DNA of 64,000 bases from Virgibacillus siamensis (GCF_900162695.1 NZ_FUIH01000007.1:1240001-1304000); one strand, 5' to 3'; positions 23,509-32,578 are shown, numbered from the stretch's first letter. The notes: generated from the sequence alone by a model not told the origin. Numbers and translations are program-made.

Positions 23509-24651
23509 ATGAATTTTGAATTAACAAAAGAACAGGCAATGATCAGAAATATGGTCAGAGATTTTGCTCAGGAAGTTATTCAACCAAAAGCAATTGAAAT
23601 TGACAAAGAAGCAAAATTTCCGGTTGAAACGTTTGAACAAATGGGTGAACTGGGATTGCTGGGTATTCCTTTTTCCGAGGAGTATGGAGGCTCAGGCGGT
23701 GATACTGTTTCATACGCTATAGCAGTTGAAGAAGTGGGAAGGGTTTGCGGAAGTACCGGGCTTAGCTTTGCGGCAGCTGTTTCACTTGGCGCAAGTCCCA
23801 TTTACTATTTCGGAACAGAGGAGCAAAAGCGTGAATTCCTTACACCGATGGCAGAAGGAAAGGCATTGGGGGCTTTCGGTCTTACGGAGCCTAATGCAGG
23901 TTCTGATGCCGGTGGAACGAAAACAACTGCTGTTGAAGATGGCAATGATTATATCATTAATGGCGAGAAATGTTTTATTACCAATGCCAGCTTCGCAAAA
24001 ACAATTATTGTTACAGCCGTAACCGGCAAAAACGAACGTGGAAAAAATATAATCTCCGCCATTATTGTCCCAACAGATACAGAGGGGATAACCATCACAA
24101 GCAATTATGACAAAATGGGTGTCCGCGGATCGGATACAGCGGAAATTGTACTGGATAATGTTCGTGTACCAAAAGCAAACTTGCTCGGAGATCCAAATAA
24201 AGGGTTCAGCCAATTTTTATATACGCTTGACGGCGGTAGAATTTCTATTGCCGCCATTGGACTTGGTATTGCACAGGGATCGCTTGACAGAGCGTTGAGC
24301 TATGCAAAAGAACGCAAGCAGTTCGGAAAGCCAATTTCGGATTTCCAGGCTATCCAATTCAAGCTTGCCGATATGTCAATGGAAGTTGAGCTGGCAAGGA
24401 ATATTGTTTATAAGGCAGCATGGTTAAAAGATAACGAAAAGCCGTTCTCCAAAGAAGCGGCATATGCGAAGTTATATGCTACAGAAACAGCTTTCCGTGC
24501 CGCTAACCAGGCAATTCAGATTCACGGCGGTTACGGTTATATGCGTGAATATGAAGTAGAAAGATATTTGCGTGATGCGAAGCTGTTGGAAATCGGGGAA
24601 GGTACATCCGAGGTACAGCGGATGGTAATTGCGAGACAACTAGGCTGCTAA
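23509..24651 (+). CDS. acyl-CoA dehydrogenase of the leucine-degradation operon
   Basis: This 380-residue FAD enzyme corresponds to B. subtilis YngJ and probably oxidises isovaleryl-CoA to 3-methylcrotonyl-CoA. Family motifs are GAFGLTEPNAGSDAGGT, ITNASFA (FAD-binding middle domain) and QIHGGYGYMREYEVERYLRDAK. The catalytic base is Glu in LEIGEGTSEVQR. Human isovaleryl-CoA dehydrogenase has Gly there and uses another Glu, so the assignment rests on operon context rather than on the active-site pattern. AGGAGGTTTGAG precedes the ATG. The biotin carboxylase follows after 41 bases. Confidence 0.9.
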   Translation: MNFELTKEQAMIRNMVRDFAQEVIQPKAIEIDKEAKFPVETFEQMGELGLLGIPFSEEYGGSGGDTVSYAIAVEEVGRVCGSTGLSFAAAVSLGASPIYYFGTEEQKREFLTPMAEGKALGAFGLTEPNAGSDAGGTKTTAVEDGNDYIINGEKCFITNASFAKTIIVTAVTGKNERGKNIISAIIVPTDTEGITITSNYDKMGVRGSDTAEIVLDNVRVPKANLLGDPNKGFSQFLYTLDGGRISIAAIGLGIAQGSLDRALSYAKERKQFGKPISDFQAIQFKLADMSMEVELARNIVYKAAWLKDNEKPFSKEAAYAKLYATETAFRAANQAIQIHGGYGYMREYEVERYLRDAKLLEIGEGTSEVQRMVIARQLGC

Positions 24652-24692
24652 GGAAAGCGTATTGAACAAAATTCGTAAATGGGGGAGAGCCA

Positions 24693-26048
24693 ATGATAAA
24701 AAAAGTATTGATTGCTAATCGCGGAGAAATAGCCGCACGGGTAATCCGCACTTGCAAAAAACTGAACATCGGGACAGTAGCTGTCTATTCGGAAGCAGAT
24801 CAGAAGGCACCATTTGTCGAAATGGCTGATGAAAGCTATTTGATTGGACCTCCACGTGTAAATGAAAGTTATCTGAATGTGGATAAAATCATATCCATTG
24901 CCAAGGAGGCCAATGTGGATGCTATTCATCCCGGATATGGATTTTTAAGTGAAAACGGACAGTTTTCTGATAAATGTGCACAACATGATATCGTGTTTAT
25001 CGGGCCGTCTAAAACGGTAATGGAAAAAATGGGAAGTAAAATTGAAGCACGGAAAGCAATGCAGGAAGCAGGTGTTCCAGTTGTACCCGGGACAGAAGGT
25101 GCAGTTGCTTCGGCCGATGCTGCGATTGAAATCGCTAAAGACATTGGCTATCCAATTATGCTGAAAGCTTCTGCCGGTGGCGGAGGAATCGGGATGCAGG
25201 TTGTCCGTTCTGATGAAGAACTGATGAAAGCATTTGAGAGCAACTCAAAACGTGCCAAAACTTTTTTCGGTGATGGTGCTATGTTCATGGAGAAAAAACT
25301 GGAAAATGCCCGCCATATTGAAATTCAATTGCTGGCGGACAATCATGGTAATGCCGTGCATCTTTTTGAACGGGAATGCTCCATTCAGCGCCGTAATCAA
25401 AAAGTAGTGGAGGAAGCACCTTCCCAATTTATTTCCGAAAATACCCGTCAAAAAATGGGGAAAGCCGCTGTGAAAGCAGCAAAATCCTTAGGCTATACCA
25501 ACGCGGGAACGATTGAATTTCTAGTGGATGAGGACGAAAATTTTTATTTCCTGGAAATGAATACACGTATTCAGGTGGAACACCCGATTACGGAAGCAAT
25601 TACTGGTCTTGACATTGTTGAAAAACAACTGGAAATTGCGGACGGTAAGGAATTAGATTTAAAACAGGATGAACTGACAATTGATGGTCATGCAATTGAG
25701 GTGCGAATTTATGCTGAAGATCCGAAAACGTTTTATCCGTCACCTGGTCATATTGATACATTTCATGTGCCGGAGGGTGAATATGTACGAAATGAAACAG
25801 CGGTTACGAGCAATTATGATGTCACCCCGTTTTATGATCCGATGATTGGAAAATTGATTGTAAAAGGCAGTACAAGGGACGAAGCAATTTCGCGAATGAA
25901 AGAAGCATTAATGACATACAAAGTAGAAGGCATCAAAACAAATATACCGATGCTGCTTGATGTGATTGATCATGAAGCATTTAAAAAAGGCAACACGACA
26001 ACAAGTTTTGTAGATAACTATTATTTACCATTAATTAAAGCGAAATAG
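24693..26048 (+). CDS. biotin carboxylase subunit (methylcrotonyl-CoA carboxylase type)
   Basis: This 451-residue ATP-grasp enzyme carboxylates the biotin of the carrier protein encoded next. It has the N-terminal IANRGEIAARVIRTCKKL, the glycine-rich ATP loop KASAGGGGIGMQ, the ERECSIQRRNQKV segment and the catalytic EMNTRIQVEHPITE. It corresponds to YngH. Because a carboxyltransferase, HMG-CoA lyase and hydratase of leucine breakdown share the operon, the complex is most likely 3-methylcrotonyl-CoA carboxylase rather than acetyl-CoA carboxylase. GGGGGAGAGCC precedes the ATG. The alpha chain is split: no biotinyl domain is fused. Confidence 0.92.
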   Translation: MIKKVLIANRGEIAARVIRTCKKLNIGTVAVYSEADQKAPFVEMADESYLIGPPRVNESYLNVDKIISIAKEANVDAIHPGYGFLSENGQFSDKCAQHDIVFIGPSKTVMEKMGSKIEARKAMQEAGVPVVPGTEGAVASADAAIEIAKDIGYPIMLKASAGGGGIGMQVVRSDEELMKAFESNSKRAKTFFGDGAMFMEKKLENARHIEIQLLADNHGNAVHLFERECSIQRRNQKVVEEAPSQFISENTRQKMGKAAVKAAKSLGYTNAGTIEFLVDEDENFYFLEMNTRIQVEHPITEAITGLDIVEKQLEIADGKELDLKQDELTIDGHAIEVRIYAEDPKTFYPSPGHIDTFHVPEGEYVRNETAVTSNYDVTPFYDPMIGKLIVKGSTRDEAISRMKEALMTYKVEGIKTNIPMLLDVIDHEAFKKGNTTTSFVDNYYLPLIKAK

Positions 26049-26061
26049 GAGGAATTTAATT

Positions 26062-26274
26062 ATGACTGAGATAAAAGCATCAATGGCAGGAAGCGTTTGG
26101 AAAATTGCAGTAAGTGCTGGTGAACAGGTGGAAGAGGATCAGGACATTGTTATTTTGGAATCAATGAAAATGGAAATTCCGATTCCAGCCGAAGATGCTG
26201 GTACCGTTAAAGAGTTGAAAGTAGCCGAGGGTGATTTTGTTAATGAAGGCGATGTAATTGCGGTAATTGAGTAA
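26062..26274 (+). CDS. biotin carboxyl carrier protein
   Basis: This 70-residue stand-alone biotinyl domain carries CO2 between the carboxylase and the carboxyltransferase. The biotin acceptor is Lys36 in LESMKMEIP. It keeps the flanking EDQDIVI strand and the C-terminal VAEGDFVNEGDVIAVIE. It corresponds to YngHB. The hydrophobic thumb of AccB-type carriers is absent, as expected for this short class. AGGAGGAATTTAATT precedes the ATG, 13 bases after the carboxylase stop. Confidence 0.93.
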   Translation: MTEIKASMAGSVWKIAVSAGEQVEEDQDIVILESMKMEIPIPAEDAGTVKELKVAEGDFVNEGDVIAVIE

Positions 26275-26305
26275 ATTTGCCTTCATATGATAGGGAGGGT
26301 TTTGA

Positions 26306-27205
26306 TTGAACTTTCCGAAACAAGTCAAGATCAATGAAGTGGGTCCCCGGGATGGACTTCAGAATGAAGCGGTAATGGTCCCTGCGGAGGCGAAGGTTGA
26401 ATGGATTAATATGCTTTCAGAAACCGGGGTGCCATATATTGAATTATCATCTTTTGTACACCCTGACTGGATTCCGCAACTGAAGGATGCTACAGAAGTT
26501 GCCAGACATATCAAACGTAATCCAGCGGTCACCTATGCAGCTCTGGTCCCTAACAGAAAGGGACTGGAGCGTGCATTAGAAGTTGATGTCGATGAAATAT
26601 GCCTTTTTTTATCGTCGAGTGAAACACATAATAAAAAGAATATAAACAAATCGATTAAAGATACGTATCCAGTATTGCAAGAGGTGTCACAGGATGCCAA
26701 ATCGGCTGGAAAGAAGGTTAGGGGTTATGTTTCAACTGTGTTTGGCTGCCCGTATGAAGGTGATATTCCGATTGATAACGTTATTTCAGTGTGTGAACGT
26801 TTATTTTCGATGGGGGTCGATGAACTGTCAATCGGAGACACAATAGGTGTAGCGGATCCGGCACAGGTCGAAAACGTTCTTATACGTCTATTTGACTATT
26901 TTCCAAAAGAAAAACTTGCCATGCATTTTCATAATACAAGGGGTACGGCTCTTGCCAATGTATTAATGGCGTTAAGTTATGGGATTACCAATTTTGATAG
27001 TTCAGTGGGCGGGCTTGGCGGCTGTCCATACGCAAAAGGTGCTTCAGGAAATCTTGCGACAGATGATTTACTGTATATGCTGGACAGAATGGGTGTCAGG
27101 ACAGGAATAGATATAGATAAAATCATTCAATCATCCTTATATATTGAACAATATGTTTCGAATCTATCTAGTCATCAGATGAAAGTAATTAATCGTACAC
27201 GGTAG
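26306..27205 (+). CDS. hydroxymethylglutaryl-CoA lyase
   Basis: This 299-residue enzyme cleaves HMG-CoA to acetoacetate and acetyl-CoA, the last step of leucine breakdown. The family N-terminus NEVGPRDGLQNE is present with the catalytic Arg and Asp. The metal-binding HFHNTRGTALANV and the active-site loop GLGGCPYAKGASGN with its Cys are visible. It corresponds to YngG. The start is TTG 26306 with GGGAGGG 6 bases upstream. It lies 31 bases after the carrier gene. Confidence 0.93.
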   Translation: MNFPKQVKINEVGPRDGLQNEAVMVPAEAKVEWINMLSETGVPYIELSSFVHPDWIPQLKDATEVARHIKRNPAVTYAALVPNRKGLERALEVDVDEICLFLSSSETHNKKNINKSIKDTYPVLQEVSQDAKSAGKKVRGYVSTVFGCPYEGDIPIDNVISVCERLFSMGVDELSIGDTIGVADPAQVENVLIRLFDYFPKEKLAMHFHNTRGTALANVLMALSYGITNFDSSVGGLGGCPYAKGASGNLATDDLLYMLDRMGVRTGIDIDKIIQSSLYIEQYVSNLSSHQMKVINRTR

Positions 27206-27220
27206 AAAAGGAGAATGATA

Positions 27221-28000
27221 GTGGCAAATCCAGTGGAATACCAAAAAATAGAAAACATTGCTATATTAACGCTTAATAGATCGGAAGCAATGAATGCAAT
27301 GTCCAAAGAATTGCTTGATGCACTAAATAAATACATTGTAGAAATCAATCGGGACAAAGCGATTCATTGTACGATTATTACCGGATCTGCTGAAAAAGCA
27401 TTTTGTGCCGGTGCCGACCTGAAAGAACGAAAAGGAATGGCAGAGGAACAGGTGATTGAGGCTGTTTCGTATATTGGCGAAACGGTGCGAAATGTTGAAA
27501 ACATGAAAATGCCGGTAATTGCAGCACTGAATGGCGCAGCATTTGGCGGCGGACTGGAACTTGCGCTTGGCTGTGATATTCGAATTGCCGCGGACCACGT
27601 TAAAACCGGTTTGACTGAAACATCCCTGGCTATCATTCCGGGAGCAGGCGGCACACAGCGATTGACCCGTTTGATTGGTCTTGGAAAAGCCAAACAATTA
27701 ATTTTTACAGCAAAACCGGTTACTGCTGAAAAAGCACTTGAAATCGGTCTGGTCGAGCAGGTTGTATCAAGTGACAATCTGCTTGATAGCGCGGTGGAAA
27801 TGGCAAAAATGATTGCCAAAAATGGACCGGTCGCATTACGGCAGGCAAAAACGGCAATCAATCAGGGGTACCAGTCAGATATAACAACCGGCCTTTCCAT
27901 CGAACATTTGTGTTATAAAGAAACAATACCGACTCAAGACCGAATCGAGGGGTTACAGGCATTTAAGGAGAAACGAAAGCCTGTTTATCAAGGTAAATAG
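27221..28000 (+). CDS. enoyl-CoA hydratase (probable methylglutaconyl-CoA hydratase)
   Basis: This 259-residue crotonase-fold protein corresponds to YngF and probably hydrates 3-methylglutaconyl-CoA to HMG-CoA. It has the oxyanion loops AFCAGADLKERKG and ALNGAAFGGGLELALGCD, and the catalytic region TGLTETSLAIIPGAGGTQRL with the Glu used by hydratases. GTG 27221 is chosen because AAAAGGAG (27207-27213) is correctly spaced for it, whereas ATG 27215 is too close. It sits between HMG-CoA lyase and the carboxyltransferase. Confidence 0.88.
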   Translation: MANPVEYQKIENIAILTLNRSEAMNAMSKELLDALNKYIVEINRDKAIHCTIITGSAEKAFCAGADLKERKGMAEEQVIEAVSYIGETVRNVENMKMPVIAALNGAAFGGGLELALGCDIRIAADHVKTGLTETSLAIIPGAGGTQRLTRLIGLGKAKQLIFTAKPVTAEKALEIGLVEQVVSSDNLLDSAVEMAKMIAKNGPVALRQAKTAINQGYQSDITTGLSIEHLCYKETIPTQDRIEGLQAFKEKRKPVYQGK

Positions 28001-28017
28001 AAACAGGAGGTCACGTA

Positions 28018-29547
28018 ATGTCATATTTGGAAGAATTACAAAACAGGATTAAAAAAATTGAAAGCGGCGGGAAAGAAAAATATCATCAGAAAAATGAAGA
28101 GAAGGGAAAATTGTTTGTCCGTAAGCGCCTGGAACTGTTATTCGATGATGGTATTGATTTGGAAGATGCATTTTTTGCCAATTGTATGGATGATTCATTA
28201 CCGTCTGACGGTGTTGTAACCGGAATCGGTCAGGTTAGCGGTCAGTCTGTTTGTGTGATGGCTAATGACTCAACTGTTAAAGCGGGTTCATGGGGAAAAC
28301 GGACGGTTGAAAAGATTCTCCGTATTCAGGAAACAGCTGAAAAACTCGAAATTCCGATGCTTTATCTCGTTGATTCTGCAGGTGCACGGATAACCGACCA
28401 GATTGAAATGTTCCCTGGCCGTCGTGGCGCAGGACGTATTTTCCACAATCAGATAAAATTGTCCGGCCGTGTGCCGCAGGTCTGTCTGTTATTTGGACCG
28501 TCAGCAGCAGGCGGCGCCTACATCCCGGCGTTTTGTGACATTGTCATTATGGTTGATGGGAACGCCTCCATGTATTTAGGGTCTCCACGGATGGCAGAAA
28601 AAGTGATCGGTGAAAAGGTAAGCCTTGAAGAAATGGGCGGTGCAAAAATGCATTGTTCTGTTTCGGGCTGTGGTGATGTTCTTGTTAAATCAGAAGAAGA
28701 AGCTATTGAATATACAAAAAAATACATGAGTTATTTCCCGCCAAACTTTCGTCAAAAACCGAAAGCAGTGGATACCAGGGATGTGAAGGAGTTTGAAAAA
28801 TCCATCACTGATTTGATCCCGGAAAACCAGAATGCACCATTTAATATGCTCGACTTAATTAAGCGGGTGATTGACGAAGACAGCTTTTGTGAAGTTAAGA
28901 AAAAATTTGCACCGGAACTGATTACCGGTCTCGCTCGGATTAACGGAAAATCTGTCGGAATTATTGCCAACCAGCCACGGATGAAAGGCGGTGTACTGTT
29001 CCCGGATTCGGCTGATAAGGCTGCCAAATTCATACAGCTTTGTGATGCCTTCAATATCCCGTTGCTGTTCCTGATGGATATTCCAGGGTTTATGATTGGA
29101 ACAAAAGTTGAACGTGCAGGTATTATTCGCCACGGTGCAAAAATGCTTGCTGCAATGAGTGAAGCGACCGTTCCGAAAATTTCTGTCGTTGTAAGAAAAG
29201 CCTATGGTGCTGGACTTTATGCTATGGCAGGACCGGCCTTTGAACCGGATTGCTGTCTCGCACTTCCAACGGCGCAGATTGCTGTTATGGGACCTGAAGC
29301 TGCGGTGAATGCCGTTTATGCGAATAAAATTGCGGAACTTCCGGAAGATGAACGCCCGGCTTTTGTCAAAGAGAAGCAAAACGAATATAAAGATAACATC
29401 GATATCTATCGATTGGCTTCTGAAATGGTTGTCGATGCGGTGGTTGATCCGGATAAACTACGGGAGGAGCTTATCAGCCGCTTCCGCATCTATGAACAAA
29501 AGAATGTAATGTTTACCGAACGAAAACACGGTGTTTACCCTGTATAA
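28018..29547 (+). CDS. acyl-CoA carboxylase, carboxyltransferase subunit
   Basis: This 509-residue protein of the PccB/MccB family moves the carboxyl group from biotin to the acyl-CoA, here most likely 3-methylcrotonyl-CoA. It corresponds to YngE. Two crotonase-like halves are visible: the first with LVDSAGARITDQ and FGPSAAGGAYIPAFCD, the second with FLMDIPGFMIGTKVERAGIIRHGAKM and KAYGAGLYAMAGPAFEPD. ACAGGAGGTCACGTA precedes the ATG. It is the last gene of the operon and is followed by a hairpin. The B. subtilis operon also has an acyl-CoA synthetase (yngI), which is missing here. Confidence 0.92.
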   Translation: MSYLEELQNRIKKIESGGKEKYHQKNEEKGKLFVRKRLELLFDDGIDLEDAFFANCMDDSLPSDGVVTGIGQVSGQSVCVMANDSTVKAGSWGKRTVEKILRIQETAEKLEIPMLYLVDSAGARITDQIEMFPGRRGAGRIFHNQIKLSGRVPQVCLLFGPSAAGGAYIPAFCDIVIMVDGNASMYLGSPRMAEKVIGEKVSLEEMGGAKMHCSVSGCGDVLVKSEEEAIEYTKKYMSYFPPNFRQKPKAVDTRDVKEFEKSITDLIPENQNAPFNMLDLIKRVIDEDSFCEVKKKFAPELITGLARINGKSVGIIANQPRMKGGVLFPDSADKAAKFIQLCDAFNIPLLFLMDIPGFMIGTKVERAGIIRHGAKMLAAMSEATVPKISVVVRKAYGAGLYAMAGPAFEPDCCLALPTAQIAVMGPEAAVNAVYANKIAELPEDERPAFVKEKQNEYKDNIDIYRLASEMVVDAVVDPDKLREELISRFRIYEQKNVMFTERKHGVYPV

Positions 29548-29558
29548 TAAGCTTGTTT

Positions 29559-29591
29559 GAAAGGGCCTTGGTTTGATGCTGAGGCCCTTTC
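29559..29591 (+). terminator. terminator hairpin after the leucine-degradation operon
   Basis: GAAAGGGCC pairs exactly with GGCCCTTTC around a 15-base loop. The T-run comes about 10 bases later, so strength is uncertain. Confidence 0.6.
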
Positions 29592-29638
29592 ATATCGGCT
29601 GTTTTTCGTAAGTTTTCCCGTGAAACCCCGAAAGGTAC

Positions 29639-29817
29639 GTGCCGAACAAAGTGGCGCACCCGCCGAAGAAACCTTGAATCGCGCTGAACAAAGTGGCTCA
29701 CCCGCTGAAGCAACCCTGAATCGCGCTGAACAAAGTGGCTGACCCGCTGAAGCAACCCTGAATCGCGCTGAACAAAAGCGGATTTCCGCTGAAGCAAACC
29801 TGAAACGTGCCGAATAA
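29639..29817. repeat. 42-bp tandem repeat, four copies plus a partial one
   Basis: Copies start at 29639, 29681, 29723 and 29765, with a partial unit from 29807. Each contains GCTGAACAAAGTGGC and CCCGCTGAAGCAACC-like parts; the first and fourth copies diverge. The array is flanked by CGTAAGT (about 29606) and its inverse ACTTACG (about 29838). The unit length is a multiple of three, so frames stay open on both strands without ribosome sites. Unit edges touch directly, so this is not a CRISPR array. The rest of the 29.55-30.08 kb gap is AT-rich, with no gene. Confidence 0.85.
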
Positions 29818-30084
29818 CGCACGCCCTTGCCAAATACTTACGGAAGTCTCTACTTGCCCCACTGTTTTTCCGCTCCAGTCATTCAGTTACGCAGCGTTTT
29901 TTCTTTTGGTATCCAGTTTATAACAGAAAATAGGTTTTCATCATAAACTATACCAAACAAAAATACTTTATTAACCATAATATTATTATGTAAATCTATT
30001 TAAAGCCTATCCATTTCAAATTATTCGGTAAAATGATATCCTAAAGTGAAAGTCAGACAGTGGGGAAGAGGGGGATACAAATTA

Positions 30085-30543
30085 ATGGATAGCAGAGAAT
30101 TTCGTAACGCCATGGGGAAATTTGCAACTGGCATTACGATTGTAACGACAGAATATGATGGCAACACATTGGGGATGACTGTTAATGCATTCATGTCAGT
30201 ATCGCTGGAACCAAAACTAATCGCTATTTCAATAGATGAAAAGGCGAGCATGTATGATAAACTGCAAAAAACAAAGAAATTCGGCATCAGTATATTAAAC
30301 GAAGATCAGAAGGATTTTTCAATGGTTTTTGCCAGGCAAAAAGAGAAAGACCAGGTGATTCCGATTGTGAAACAGGATGGTATACCTGTTATTGATGGTG
30401 CCATTGCTACACTTTCCTGTCATGTAAAGGAAACTGCGACAGCGGGCGATCACATGATATTTATTGCTGAGGTTACAGACTTGAATATGAACCAAGGGGA
30501 ACCAATAATTTTTTACAGCGGCAAATACCGTGCACTTGATTAA
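30085..30543 (+). CDS. flavin reductase domain protein
   Basis: This 152-residue protein belongs to the FMN-binding flavin reductase (HpaC/NtaB-like) family, which uses NAD(P)H to reduce free flavin, often for a partner monooxygenase. The opening MGKFATGITIVTT and GMTVNAFMSVSLEPKLIAISID are hallmark segments that line the FMN site; GDHMIFIAEV is the later conserved part. ATG 30085 is chosen because AGAGGGGGAT lies before it; the frame is open from 30046. No monooxygenase gene is adjacent, so the partner is unknown. Confidence 0.87.
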   Translation: MDSREFRNAMGKFATGITIVTTEYDGNTLGMTVNAFMSVSLEPKLIAISIDEKASMYDKLQKTKKFGISILNEDQKDFSMVFARQKEKDQVIPIVKQDGIPVIDGAIATLSCHVKETATAGDHMIFIAEVTDLNMNQGEPIIFYSGKYRALD

Positions 30544-30586
30544 TTCAGACAACCGATGCTTACACACTTATTAAGAGGTGACGGAA

Positions 30587-31066
30587 ATGAAAATAAAAGA
30601 ATTCATGATAAAAGACGTAATCAGTACTACAAAAGATACAACTGTAAAAGAACTCTTACAGTTGCTTGTCAAAAATAAGGTTGGCGGGGTTCCTGTGACA
30701 GATGACAGCAATCGCTTGATTGGCGCCATCAGTGATGGGGATATCATCCGCTATCTGCAGCCGCGGGGAAGGACTGTTTACGACATGTTTTCACTGGTGC
30801 TGGTGAATGAAAAAGAGGACCTTCACCACAAAGTTACGACCAGTATTCATGATACAGCTGAACAGGTCATGAAACAGAAAAAAGACCTTCAAATGGTGCA
30901 ACCAAACGATGAAATTGAAGTAGTTCTAAATATTTTTTCCAATCATCACATTAAAAAAGTGCCTGTTGTTGATGATGATTTGGTTCTTGTTGGTGTTATC
31001 AGCAGAGGTGATTTGATCCGTTATATTTCCACCTCAATTATCGCGAATGCGGATGACGATGCATAA
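30587..31066 (+). CDS. CBS-domain protein
   Basis: This 159-residue protein consists of two CBS domains, about residues 1-60 and 80-150, with KEFMIKDVISTTKDTTVKELL and GGVPVTDDSNRLIGAISDGDIIRY in the first, and KKVPVVDDDLVLVGVISRGDLIRY in the second. CBS pairs bind adenine nucleotides and act as energy or ligand sensors. No catalytic domain is fused, so its target is unknown. ATG 30587 is preferred, with AGAGGTGA before it. It lies 43 bases after the flavin reductase and 12 bases before the Nudix gene, likely one transcript. Confidence 0.88.
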   Translation: MKIKEFMIKDVISTTKDTTVKELLQLLVKNKVGGVPVTDDSNRLIGAISDGDIIRYLQPRGRTVYDMFSLVLVNEKEDLHHKVTTSIHDTAEQVMKQKKDLQMVQPNDEIEVVLNIFSNHHIKKVPVVDDDLVLVGVISRGDLIRYISTSIIANADDDA

Positions 31067-31078
31067 AGGGTGATTAAA

Positions 31079-31495
31079 TTGCAGGAATGGCACGGTGCAG
31101 CAGGAATTTGTCTGAATGAACGGAACGAATTGCTGATGGTTCTTCAAGGTACTCCCGAAGAGGAAAAAACCTGGTCCGTGCCATCAGGTGGACTTGAATC
31201 CGGTGAAACTTATTCTGAATGCTGTTTACGGGAAATTGCGGAAGAAACAGGGTACATAGCAGAAATCAATCAAATTGAGAAAGTGAAAAAACAGAAGTAC
31301 CGAAAATTAAACTTTTCTTCCTGCGTTCATTATTTTTCGGTTAATATAATCGGCGGTCATTGCACGATACGGGATCCGGATCAACTTGTATATGAGGTTA
31401 GCTGGATGTCCGCAAATGAGATAGTACACTTGAACCTGACATATCCGGAAGACAGAAAATTTCTTCTGAACTATATGAAACATCATCACAAGTAA
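31079..31495 (+). CDS. Nudix hydrolase
   Basis: This 138-residue protein has the complete Nudix box GGLESGETYSECCLREIAEETG (GX5EX7REUXEEXGU), which binds the metal and cleaves nucleoside diphosphates linked to another group. Substrate cannot be told from the box; a mutT-type or nucleotide-sugar role is possible. TTG 31079 is chosen with AAAGGGTG 8 bases upstream; GTG 31070 is inside that site. It is closely linked to the CBS gene. Confidence 0.87.
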   Translation: MQEWHGAAGICLNERNELLMVLQGTPEEEKTWSVPSGGLESGETYSECCLREIAEETGYIAEINQIEKVKKQKYRKLNFSSCVHYFSVNIIGGHCTIRDPDQLVYEVSWMSANEIVHLNLTYPEDRKFLLNYMKHHHK

Positions 31496-31516
31496 ATACA
31501 TATTGGGGGAATGTTT

Positions 31517-32060
31517 GTGACAACATATGTAGCATTACTGAGGGCAATCAACCTTGGTAAGAAAAATAAAGTCAAAATGGCAGAATTGCGAAGTCTCCTG
31601 GAGTCACTGGGTCTGCATCATGTTCAGACATATATTCAAAGCGGTAACATCATTTTGGATTCGGACATGGATGCTGCATCATTGACCCAAATGCTTGAAC
31701 AGAACCTAAAAAGATAGATTTGGATTCACTATACCTGTGATGTTGCGGACAAAAGAAGAATGGCACAACCTTATAAAAGAATGTCCATACGCCACAAAAG
31801 AGCTTTCGGATGATCAAAGCATACATATTTCCTTTCTTGAAACTACACCTTCGGAACAATCTATCCGTAATCTCGGAAACTTTGAAAACACCATTGATTC
31901 ATATCAGTTGAGCGGCAGGGAAGTATATCTGTTTTTTGGACAGAACACGCACAAATCCAACCTCCAGCGACATCTATCAAAATTGGGGGTATCTGCAACA
32001 TTGCGCAATTGGAGAACGGTCCAAAAGTTGGAAATGATGCTGAAAGAAAGGGAAGGATAA
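31517..32060 (+). pseudogene. DUF1697 protein, frameshifted
   Basis: The first frame (from GTG 31517, after GGGGGA) gives TTYVALLRAINLGKKNKVKM and continues to a stop at 31717. The second frame resumes with DRFGFTIPVMLRTKEEWHNL and runs to 32060. Together they make a normal DUF1697 protein of about 180 residues, function unknown. The frames join if one A is removed from the AAAAA run at 31708-31712. This is either a real one-base insertion or a homopolymer sequencing error. The coding sequence beyond is otherwise intact, which favours a recent event or an error. The next gene starts 6 bases after the stop. Confidence 0.85.
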
Positions 32061-32065
32061 AAAGA

Positions 32066-32578
32066 ATGGAATTTAAAATTGAACCTAGGGAAGGATACAC
32101 ACCGCAAATCGGACAGCTGGTTCGTATGATGGATTATGTCCGAATGACCACTTATCACGCAGTAAAAGGATTGACAACAGAACAGCTCGATTATGTTCAT
32201 GCGAAAGACGCCAATTCAATTGGGGCATTGTTAATGCATATGGCGGCTGTGGAATTCGGTTTTCAAATTGAAACATTTGATGAACGAGAGCCAACAGATG
32301 AAGAAATTAGAGAATGGGGTGCCGCTTTTGATCTTGGGGATAAAGGGCGGCGTGAAATAACCGGTAAACCGCTAGATTACTATATTAATAAACTCGAAAA
32401 GGTCAGAAACCGTACACTTCATGAGTTCAGGAATCGGGATGATGCCTGGTTGTATATCGAACGAAAATGGGCGGATTATGCATCCAACAACTATTTCATC
32501 TGGTTTCATACATTTGAAGATGAAATTAACCACCGGGGCCAAATCCGCATTCAACGGAAAATGCTTCCCAATTTTTAA
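32066..32578 (+). CDS. DinB-like (DUF664) protein
   Basis: This 170-residue protein of the DinB/YfiT-like four-helix-bundle group normally binds a metal with three histidines. Candidate ligands are seen in MTTYHAVKGL, LMHMAAVEFGF and DEINHRGQI. Relatives include bacillithiol-dependent S-transferases and mycothiol-dependent isomerases, but many have no assigned role. ATG 32066 follows GGGAAGGAT and lies 6 bases after the DUF1697 stop, so both were probably translated from one message. It precedes dynA by 70 bases. Confidence 0.82.
   Translation: MEFKIEPREGYTPQIGQLVRMMDYVRMTTYHAVKGLTTEQLDYVHAKDANSIGALLMHMAAVEFGFQIETFDEREPTDEEIREWGAAFDLGDKGRREITGKPLDYYINKLEKVRNRTLHEFRNRDDAWLYIERKWADYASNNYFIWFHTFEDEINHRGQIRIQRKMLPNF

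Noticed and set aside
29639..29817. CRISPR array
   Set aside because: Units are directly adjacent with no variable spacers, and no cas gene is present.
29513..29833. Minus-strand frames with repeating peptides
   Set aside because: They arise from the 42-bp tandem units, a multiple of three; no start signal, and they run over the operon terminator.
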